From contig SHZL01000056.1 in assembly GCA_009692275.1 (NCBI GenBank), forward strand, positions 1-11,956: a stretch of DNA of 11,956 bases, given 5' to 3'. The notes under the pieces are model-generated. The model made no database searches, was not told the DNA's origin, and saw only the letters and a program-made list of their open reading frames with translations. The translations under genes and the position numbers were made by a program. This DNA comes from Lysobacterales bacterium (lineage in GTDB: Bacteria > Pseudomonadota > Gammaproteobacteria > Xanthomonadales > SZUA-36). Positions 6,775 to 11,956 of the stretch are shown here, piece after piece (position 1 is the first letter of the stretch; each line of letters opens with the position of its first letter).

Positions 6775-8934
6775 TCAGAATTTACCGTAATACCCTTCTT
6801 TCAGCGCATCAAACAGGTTCGCTGCCGTATGCATCTCACCATCGTATTCAATTTCTTCGTTGCCCTTGACTTCAATTACCTCACCATCGTCCAGCACAAA
6901 GCGGTACTTGGTGTTTTCCAGGTCGCGCTCGTTGACCAGAACACCCTGAAACGCTTCCGGGTTAAAGCGAAAGGTTGTGCAACCTTTCAGGCCTTGATGA
7001 TAGGCATAAGTATAAATGTCCTTGAATTCCTCAAAAGCAAACTCCGTAGGCACATTGGCTGTCTTGGAAATTGATGAGTCAACCCATTTTTGCGCGGCAG
7101 CTTGTATGTCCACATGCTGCGTGGGGTAAATATCCTGCGCAGTGACGAAATAGTCCGGCAACCTGCTAACGTCATCTTCCGCGTGCGGGATGGCGCGACT
7201 GTTTACCAGATGCCGGTATGCCAACAGCTCGTAACTGAAAACCTCGACCTTCTCCTTGGTCTTGCGCCCTTCACGAATCACATTACGACTGTAGTGGTGA
7301 GCGAAACTCGGTTCAATACCGTTGGACACGTTATTCCCGATGGATAAAGAAATAGTCCCTGTCGGCGCAATGGATGAGTGATGGGTGAACCGGGCGCCTT
7401 CTTCCGCCAGGGCGGTTACGAGGTCCGGAGCATACTTTGCGATTCGTTGCATGTAGCGGCTGTACTTTGCGTGCAATACCCGGCCAGGGAGCTTGTCTCC
7501 CAGCTCGTAGCCATCTGCCTTCATTTCCGGCCGGCGACGCAGCATGTCGCCACTGACTTCGAACTCTTCATTCATGATGGGAGCCGGGCCTTTTTCCCGA
7601 CTCAAATCCAAAGCTTCTTCCCAACCAGCTATGGCCATTTCCCTGGAAACTCTTTCAGTAAATTCCAGGGATTGGGGCGAGCCGTATTTCATCCTCAGCA
7701 TCGTGAGGGTCGAACCCAAGCCGAGAAAACCCATGCCGTGCCGGCGCTTGCGCGCAATCTCGTCGCGCTGCTTGCTCAAGGGCAGGCCATTGACTTCCAC
7801 TACGTTGTCGAGCATCCGGGTGAATATCCTGACCACCTTGTGGTATTCATCCCAATTAAATCTGGCATCTTCGGTGAATGGCTTTTCCACAAACCGAGTG
7901 AGATTGACCGAACCCAGCAAGCAGGCCCCATAGGGGGGCAAGGGCTGCTCGCCACAGGGATTGGTCGCACGGATGTTTTCGCAAAACCAGTTGTTGTTCA
8001 TCTCGTTGATTCGATCAACGAGAATGAAACCCGGTTCGGCAAAATCATAGGTGGATGACATGATCATGTCCCACAACCGACGTGCCGGGACAGTTTTGTA
8101 GATCCGGCAAGCCACCAATCCGTCATCACGCGTGACATAGCCTTCTGTCTGAGGCCATTCCCGCCATTGGATACGGGTTGGATCGCCCAGATCCATGTCT
8201 TTCGCTTCGTATTCGTTGATGGGAAACGCGAGAGGCCAGACCGTGTTTTCCTCAACCGCTGTCATGAACTCATCGGTAATCAACAAAGAGCAGTTGAACT
8301 GGCGCAAACGCCCATCTTCCCGCTTGGCCCTGATGAACTCCATGACATCAGGGTGTCCTATTTCAAATGTCGCCATCTGCGCCCCGCGACGACCGCCCGC
8401 CGAAGACACCGTGAAACACATCTTGTCATAGATGTCCATGAAACTGAGCGGACCTGAAGTATAAGCACCTGCTCCGGAAACATAAGCGCCTTTTGGCCTC
8501 AGGGTAGAAAATTCATAGCCGATGCCACAACCTGCTTTCAGGGTGAGGCCGGCCTCGTGAACTTTTTCGAGGATTCCGTTCATGGAATCCGTGATGATTC
8601 CGGACACCGTACAATTGATGGTGGAAGTGGCTGGCTTGTGCTCCTGGGCACCGGCATTCGAAGTAATCCTGCCGGCTGGAATTGCTCCTCTTCGCAAAGC
8701 CCAAAGAAACAGCTCGTTCCATTTTTCCTTTTTTTCCGGAGTCAGCTCAGCGTCAGCCAGTGCACGTGCAACGCGTTTGAACGTGTCATCAATTGTTGCG
8801 TCAATCACGTCCCCTGTTTTCGTTTTCAGGCGGTATTTCTTATCCCAAATATCGAAGGACGCCTCCTGCAGGGGAATTTCTTGCGAATCAATACTAAAGA
8901 CTTCGGCTTGCACGCTGCTCATCACTTCTGCCAT
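6775..8934 (-). CDS. nrdJa: Adenosylcobalamin-dependent ribonucleotide reductase, catalytic NrdJa
   Basis: The 719-residue catalytic subunit of a split class II ribonucleotide reductase, converting ribonucleotides to deoxyribonucleotides by a cobalamin-generated thiyl radical, with or without oxygen. Residues 75-100 (WALRRGAIPAGRITSNAG) begin the ten-stranded barrel. Cys108 (STINCTVSG) and Cys338 (GACLLGSVNL) correspond to the redox pair Cys225/Cys462 of E. coli NrdA. Asn325, Cys327 and Glu329 in NPCGEQ correspond to Asn437, Cys439 and Glu441, with Cys327 the thiyl residue. Further family signatures are AGCGIGYEFSTLRP (134-147), SSAGGRRGAQMATFEIGHPD (177-196) and the SIAPTGTISL loop. It ends at YYGKF without the reducing cysteine tail, which NrdJb supplies. 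The ATG at 8934 has only an A-rich weak ribosome binding site; the ATG at 8922 is an alternative. Two NrdR boxes lie 28 and 60 bases upstream. Confidence 0.96.
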   Translation of the reverse strand: MAEVMSSVQAEVFSIDSQEIPLQEASFDIWDKKYRLKTKTGDVIDATIDDTFKRVARALADAELTPEKKEKWNELFLWALRRGAIPAGRITSNAGAQEHKPATSTINCTVSGIITDSMNGILEKVHEAGLTLKAGCGIGYEFSTLRPKGAYVSGAGAYTSGPLSFMDIYDKMCFTVSSAGGRRGAQMATFEIGHPDVMEFIRAKREDGRLRQFNCSLLITDEFMTAVEENTVWPLAFPINEYEAKDMDLGDPTRIQWREWPQTEGYVTRDDGLVACRIYKTVPARRLWDMIMSSTYDFAEPGFILVDRINEMNNNWFCENIRATNPCGEQPLPPYGACLLGSVNLTRFVEKPFTEDARFNWDEYHKVVRIFTRMLDNVVEVNGLPLSKQRDEIARKRRHGMGFLGLGSTLTMLRMKYGSPQSLEFTERVSREMAIAGWEEALDLSREKGPAPIMNEEFEVSGDMLRRRPEMKADGYELGDKLPGRVLHAKYSRYMQRIAKYAPDLVTALAEEGARFTHHSSIAPTGTISLSIGNNVSNGIEPSFAHHYSRNVIREGRKTKEKVEVFSYELLAYRHLVNSRAIPHAEDDVSRLPDYFVTAQDIYPTQHVDIQAAAQKWVDSSISKTANVPTEFAFEEFKDIYTYAYHQGLKGCTTFRFNPEAFQGVLVNERDLENTKYRFVLDDGEVIEVKGNEEIEYDGEMHTAANLFDALKEGYYGKF

Positions 8935-8962
8935 GTAATTCTTTGGTTTTATTAATTATGAG

Positions 8963-8978
8963 ACACAATTTATTGTGC
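8963..8978 (-). promoter_or_regulatory. NrdR box 1
   Basis: ACACAATTTATTGTGC is a near-perfect palindrome matching the NrdR box pattern ACACWATATCTWGTGT in its outer halves. It lies 28 bases upstream of the nrdJa start codon and 32 bases (about three helical turns) from the second box, the spacing known for paired NrdR sites. NrdR represses ribonucleotide reductase operons when the dATP/ATP ratio is high. Confidence 0.82.
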
Positions 8979-8994
8979 GCTAGTTTTTTTTTAG

Positions 8995-9010
8995 ACACAA
9001 GATATTGTGT
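8995..9010 (-). promoter_or_regulatory. NrdR box 2
   Basis: ACACAAGATATTGTGT is an almost perfect palindrome with the NrdR box sequence. With box 1 it forms a same-face pair, with a run of nine T and ending TTTTTTTTTA between them. The nrdJa promoter probably lies within this region; CACAAT at 8977-8972 is a weak -10 candidate 17 bases after TTGTGT in this box, so repression by blocking polymerase is likely. Confidence 0.88.
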
Positions 9011-9261
9011 CTGCGGGGGTAAACAATACGCGCATGGATTGTGGCTGTCAAATCCGAATTTGTTGCGGAAATTCACCAAATAAACCAGTTATTTTGTATA
9101 TTTTTCATTGCATTACTGGATTTTCGGTATGATCGGTTCCCCTCGCTGCGCAGTGGCGGGCAGCAGAAATCCGCGCCGTGGTTGCATTTCGTTCTGCCGC
9201 AAATGCGGCGAATGTTTTGTCAGCTTGACCAGGCAGCTTCTGCAACATCAGGGTATTTAGC
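9011..9261. other. Rest of the nrdJa-trmL divergent region
   Basis: With the NrdR boxes this completes a 327-base divergent intergenic region. I find no supported gene in it. It holds an A+T-rich part (9060-9120), a possible trmL promoter and a small hairpin, GCCGC-AAAT-GCGGC, at 9196-9209 in the trmL leader. The hairpin is too short to call a regulator. Confidence 0.5.
9104..9133 (+). promoter_or_regulatory. Possible sigma-70 promoter of trmL
   Basis: TATGAT at 9128-9133 matches the -10 consensus at five of six positions. The hexamer 18 bases upstream, TTCATT at 9104-9109, is a poor -35 (three of six). The start would be near 9140, giving a leader of about 120 bases before trmL. No better candidate stands out. 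Confidence 0.3.
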
Positions 9262-9726
9262 ATGTTCAATGTCATTTTGTATGAACCGGAAATTCCACCC
9301 AATACGGGAAACATCATCCGCTTGTGTGCCAATACCGGAGCACGGCTGCACCTGATTGAGCCCCTGGGCTTTGATCTTGACCAAGCCAGCGTAAAACGCG
9401 CCGGGCTGGACTATCACGTCCTGGCTGAAATTTCCCGGTACCCGGACTGGAATTCGTTCCAGCAGCGCAACCCTGCCATGCACCTTTGGGCTTTCTCTAC
9501 ACACGGAGCGCTGCGCTACGATCACGCAAAATTTCAAATCAGCGACGGGTTGGTTTTCGGACCTGAAACAAGGGGGCTTCCGACAGCCATATTGAACGAA
9601 GCAGGTGTATCCCGTGTTTTGCGTCTGCCCATGCGTAGCGAGAGTCGGAGCATGAACCTTTCCAATACCGTTGCCGTAGCCCTGTTTGAAGCTTTGCGTC
9701 AGACGGGTTTTTCAACCTTGCTATAA
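9262..9726 (+). CDS. trmL: tRNA (cytidine/uridine-34-2'-O)-methyltransferase TrmL
   Basis: A 154-residue SPOUT-class methyltransferase that methylates the ribose 2'-OH of wobble nucleotide 34 in certain leucine tRNAs using S-adenosylmethionine. Family motifs are complete: YEPEIPPNTGNIIRLCANTG (7-26) at the N-terminus with the motif 1 Asn, and the knot segments FGPETRGLP (99-107), LRLPM (120-124) and RSMNLSNTVAVALFEALRQ (129-147). Length equals E. coli TrmL (YibK). The ATG at 9262 follows CAGGG by ten bases and begins at the family N-terminus. In E. coli trmL lies near secB-gpsA in the same direction; here it converges on gpsA, with a strong hairpin between them. Confidence 0.96.
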   Translation: MFNVILYEPEIPPNTGNIIRLCANTGARLHLIEPLGFDLDQASVKRAGLDYHVLAEISRYPDWNSFQQRNPAMHLWAFSTHGALRYDHAKFQISDGLVFGPETRGLPTAILNEAGVSRVLRLPMRSESRSMNLSNTVAVALFEALRQTGFSTLL

Positions 9727-9779
9727 GGGACAGGCAACTGCAGTGCAGGGAAGTTTCCAGCCGAATTGCTCAGCCCGAA

Positions 9780-9814
9780 TTAAGGAAGCTCTGAATAATT
9801 CAGAGTTTCCTTAA
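9780..9814. repeat. Long A+T-rich hairpin bounded by TTAA
   Basis: The arms 9780-9795 and 9799-9814 pair over 16 bases with a three-base loop; 15 are Watson-Crick and one (9788/9806) is G-U on the plus-strand RNA. It begins and ends with TTAA. It lies between the convergent trmL and gpsA genes, where a bidirectional terminator is expected, but neither strand has a T-tract after it. The arm GGAAGCTCTGAAT is also reminiscent of insertion-sequence ends, so a relic of joined terminal repeats is the other reading. Confidence 0.6.
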
Positions 9815-9817
9815 CAG

Positions 9818-10855
9818 TCAACTACTCTCGGACTTTTGTTCCCGGGATAGCAGCTCCCGAACACACTGCCTCGGGTTCAGTCCCAGATGAATGATTCCGT
9901 AAACCTGTTCCGAAATAGGCATTTCAATATTGTAACGTTGAGCCAATCGCCAGACTTCGGCTGATGTGCTCACGCCCTCAACTACCTGGCCAATCTCTTT
10001 CACCGCGGTGTCCACGGATTTCCCGGCACCGAGGGCAAGCCCAAGACGCCGGTTGCGCGAAAGCTCACCCGTGCTGGTTAACACCAGGTCCCCAATGCCA
10101 GCAAGACCAATCATGGTTTGGTCGCGCGCGCCCAGCGCCCGACCTAATCGCATCATCTCGGCCAATCCTCGAGTTATTAGCGCAGCCCTTGCATTGTTAC
10201 CAAAGGACAAGCCATCGGATATTCCAGTTGCTACAGCCAGCACGTTCTTGACCGCACCGCCCAATTCGGCGCCGACGATGTCAGCGCTGGTATAGGCACG
10301 AAAACTCCCCCCATGCAGGGCCTGGGCTATTTTTCTGCAGTATTTCTCATCCGTGCCGGCTACCGTGACTGCAGTAGGCAGTGATCGCGCCACTTCCAGT
10401 GCGAAAGAAGGACCGGTGACAACTGCGAGAGCCCGCTCCTTGCCCAATCGGGACTGGGCTGCCTGATGCAGGAACCGTCCGCTCCCGGGTTCCAGTCCCT
10501 TGCTGGCCCAACTCACGCCCTGGCCGTCGCGCAAACTCGCGGCAACGTTATCGAGCACGGCAGTAAACGCACTGGTAGGCACGGCAATCAGTACTTCATC
10601 CGTGGACGCCAGCGCCTGTTCCAACGTGCTTTCGAAAGCAAGGTTTTCCGGGAAGGCAATACCGGGCAGGAAACGTTCGTTTCTGCCACTTTTCTTCATT
10701 AAAGCAACATGCTCTGGAGATCGCCCCCACAGCACGCAATGGGCTCCACTCCGCGCCAGTTGCATGGCCAGGGCGGATCCCCAGGACCCGGCACCGAGAA
10801 CGGCAATACGAATGGCTTTGTCCCCGGAGGACTCGTCGGTGATTTCAGCCACCAT
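9818..10855 (-). CDS. gpsA: Glycerol-3-phosphate dehydrogenase [NAD(P)+]
   Basis: A 345-residue cytoplasmic enzyme reducing dihydroxyacetone phosphate to sn-glycerol 3-phosphate for phospholipid synthesis. The Rossmann loop is GAGSWG (21-26). WASKGLEPGSGRFL holds the conserved Lys119, VTGPSFALEVARSLPTAV follows, and GGAVKNVLA holds catalytic Lys203. GNNARAALITRGLAEMMRLG, GLAGIGDLVLT and SRNRRLGLALG complete the substrate domain. The ATG at 10855 is chosen; in-frame TTG at 10870 overlaps the secB stop as TTGA and has AGG seven bases upstream, so a coupled start adding five residues is quite possible. Either way it is transcribed with secB, as in E. coli. No cysE follows. Confidence 0.96.
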   Translation of the reverse strand: MVAEITDESSGDKAIRIAVLGAGSWGSALAMQLARSGAHCVLWGRSPEHVALMKKSGRNERFLPGIAFPENLAFESTLEQALASTDEVLIAVPTSAFTAVLDNVAASLRDGQGVSWASKGLEPGSGRFLHQAAQSRLGKERALAVVTGPSFALEVARSLPTAVTVAGTDEKYCRKIAQALHGGSFRAYTSADIVGAELGGAVKNVLAVATGISDGLSFGNNARAALITRGLAEMMRLGRALGARDQTMIGLAGIGDLVLTSTGELSRNRRLGLALGAGKSVDTAVKEIGQVVEGVSTSAEVWRLAQRYNIEMPISEQVYGIIHLGLNPRQCVRELLSREQKSESS

Positions 10856-10866
10856 GCGACGCCGTA

Positions 10867-11409
10867 TCAATTATTGCCTGGAAACTCCGCCTTAACTGCG
10901 GCGCCGCTTTCCTGGCCACCCGCAGCTGCTTCACCCTGCTGTTTCATCAAACCCTGCATGCGCTGGGCATAAAGTTGCTCGAAATTTACTGGCTGCAATG
11001 TCAATGGCGGGAAACCTCCATCTGCAACCAGGTCGGAAATCGCCCGGCGCGCGTAGGGAAACAGGGTGCCAGGGCAAAGGATGTTCATCACAGCATGAGC
11101 CTGCTGCTCGCGGAATCCGGTGATGTGGAAAATGCCCGCTTGCGCCACTTCAGCCAGGTAGGCCGTTTTCTCGCCCAGGGTAGCAGTTACCGTAACCGTC
11201 AAGACCACCTCGTGCAGGTTTTCTCCAAGATCATCCACCCGCTGAGCGAGGCTCATTTTCACATCCGACTGCCCCTGCTCCTGAAAAATTTCCGGTGCAT
11301 TGGGTAGTTCGAATGAGACGTCTTTCACGTACAGCTTGTGGATGAGGAATTGTGCCGCCGTGGTTTCTTCCGGAGACACTCCCGGATTTGCGTTTTGCTC
11401 TTCTGCCAT
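10867..11409 (-). CDS. secB: Protein-export chaperone SecB
   Basis: A 180-residue tetrameric cytosolic chaperone that keeps exported preproteins unfolded and delivers them to SecA. It has the family core: FLIHKLYVKDVSFELPNAPEIF (21-42), LHEVVLTVTVTATLGEKTAYLAEVAQAGIF (65-94), and the highly conserved ILCPGTLFPYARRAISDLVADGGFPPLTLQPVNFEQLY segment (110-147). The tail after 150 is Gly/Ala/Gln-rich and about 25 residues longer than in E. coli (155 residues); such tails vary. The ATG at 11409 begins a short acidic N-terminus usual for the family. gpsA follows at once. A possible sigma-70 promoter lies about 60 bases upstream. Presence of SecB supports a proteobacterial host. Confidence 0.97.
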   Translation of the reverse strand: MAEEQNANPGVSPEETTAAQFLIHKLYVKDVSFELPNAPEIFQEQGQSDVKMSLAQRVDDLGENLHEVVLTVTVTATLGEKTAYLAEVAQAGIFHITGFREQQAHAVMNILCPGTLFPYARRAISDLVADGGFPPLTLQPVNFEQLYAQRMQGLMKQQGEAAAGGQESGAAVKAEFPGNN

Positions 11410-11469
11410 GTTTTCATCGCTCTGTTAATGGTTTTTGCTGATCACGCCCGGTGATTGCAGCTTCGGTGG

Positions 11470-11498
11470 ATTATCCCATCTGGCCCATTGGATGGCCA
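11470..11498 (-). promoter_or_regulatory. Possible sigma-70 promoter of secB
   Basis: On the minus strand TGGCCA (11498-11493; four of six to TTGACA) and GATAAT (11475-11470; five of six to TATAAT) are 17 bases apart, giving a start near 11463 and a 54-base leader. The -35 lies in a small inverted repeat CTGGCC/GGCCAG (11480-11499). A 5-bp stem, ATCAC/GTGAT, occurs in the leader at 11441-11455. Confidence 0.4.
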
Positions 11499-11526
11499 GC
11501 TTTGGCGTTTTTTCAATTGACTGGGC

Positions 11527-11567
11527 AAATAGCCAGCGTACGTAAGCTCAGGCCTGATTGGCTATTT
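11527..11567 (-). other. Inverted repeat over the rhodanese gene stop
   Basis: AAATAGCCA (11527-11535) and TGGCTATTT (11559-11567) are perfect complements around a 23-base loop that itself contains the palindrome TCAGGCCTGA (11548-11557). It overlaps the stop codon of the rhodanese gene and could end or stabilise that transcript. No T-tract follows on the minus strand. Confidence 0.35.
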
Positions 11568-11956
11568 CCGGGTTACCGGATATTGATCAGCGATCCACTG
11601 GCCCATACCGCCCTTTAATACCGCAACGTTTTCGATACCGCTCTTCCTCAGTTTTGCTGCAGCCAGTAATGCCGTCTGGCCGGTTTTGCACACCAGCAGA
11701 ACCTTGGAGTCCTTCATTTTCAGCACCTCGGCGTCAGGATCTGTGATTCTGGACATGGCAATATTGCGGGCGTTGACGATGTGGCCTTTGTTGAAATCAA
11801 TTGCTGCGGAGACGTCCACAATGGCAGCAGCATCATTCATCCACACCACAGCCTGGGCTGTAGACAACTCCTTTATACCCTGGGCCTTGCGGGTGATTTC
11901 AGACCAGGCCAACAGGCACAGCACCGCAACGAATCCGCTGGCAAGCAGGGCGTGAT
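11562..11956 (-). CDS. Rhodanese-like domain membrane protein, 5' end outside the window
   Basis: The C-terminal 131 or so residues of a rhodanese-domain protein of the YibN type. The frame stays open to the window edge: before the GTG at 11924 it reads HALLASGFVA, continuing a hydrophobic anchor (through VLCLLAW), so the real start lies beyond 11956. After the anchor come SEITRK, the domain start with AVVWMNDAAAIVDV, then DFNKGHIVNARNI and the active-site loop LLVCKTGQTA with its catalytic cysteine, and GGMGQW near the end. Rhodanese domains carry sulfur on this cysteine; the YibN substrate is unknown. It stands upstream of secB as in E. coli, but grxC, which normally intervenes, is absent in the 152-base gap. 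Confidence 0.9.
   Translation of the reverse strand, partial: HALLASGFVAVLCLLAWSEITRKAQGIKELSTAQAVVWMNDAAAIVDVSAAIDFNKGHIVNARNIAMSRITDPDAEVLKMKDSKVLLVCKTGQTALLAAAKLRKSGIENVAVLKGGMGQWIADQYPVTRK

Noticed and set aside
7378..8058. 226-codon plus-strand open frame inside nrdJa
   Set aside because: Fully antisense to the conserved reductase active-site region; the open frame follows from codon bias of nrdJa.
1..11956. CRISPR array, tRNA, rRNA, prophage or toxin-antitoxin genes
   Set aside because: No regularly spaced repeats, no tRNA-like cloverleaf, and no integrase, transposase or toxin-antitoxin motifs were seen in any frame I read.

Overview
This window reads as chromosomal DNA of a gammaproteobacterium. 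The main grounds are the secB-gpsA pair with a rhodanese gene (yibN-like) upstream and trmL beside it, which recalls the Escherichia coli yibN-grxC-secB-gpsA-cysE-trmL block, and a class II ribonucleotide reductase split into two proteins (NrdJa/NrdJb) as in Pseudomonas. I see no phage, transposase, CRISPR or tRNA. Genus cannot be fixed from the sequence alone; an environmental, possibly aquatic, lineage is a guess.

Layout. Positions 55-1134 (minus) carry a universal stress protein followed by a DUF2238 (YjdF-type) membrane protein, probably one transcript. Upstream of usp is a well-formed FNR/ANR-like palindrome centred about 40 bp before the predicted transcription start. Reading the other way from that point (1258-3360, plus) are a decayed TraR/DksA-type zinc-finger gene, a zinc-dependent alcohol dehydrogenase broken by one frameshift, and an intact steroid 5-alpha-reductase-like membrane enzyme. 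Next (3552-5653, plus) come a secreted M20 metallopeptidase and a Yip1-family membrane protein.

Positions 5693-8934 (minus) hold nrdJa and nrdJb. Together they make an adenosylcobalamin-dependent ribonucleotide reductase: NrdJa holds the active site, NrdJb holds the TSCPD domain and the cysteine-rich tail. Two NrdR boxes 32 bp apart precede nrdJa. A 341-bp spacer between the two genes contains three hairpins that share the core ACRTCCYTGT, one of them followed by five U and so terminator-like.

Positions 9262-11956 carry trmL (plus), a long A+T-rich hairpin, and then on the minus strand gpsA, secB and a rhodanese gene that runs off the window edge. gpsA follows secB closely. The glutaredoxin gene grxC that sits between the rhodanese gene and secB in E. 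coli is absent here.

Most genes are housekeeping or common accessory genes. I did not find a convincing undescribed multi-gene system. The points most worth a second look are the FNR-like promoter next to two broken genes, the repeated hairpins in the nrdJ spacer, and the bacterial 5-alpha-reductase homologue.
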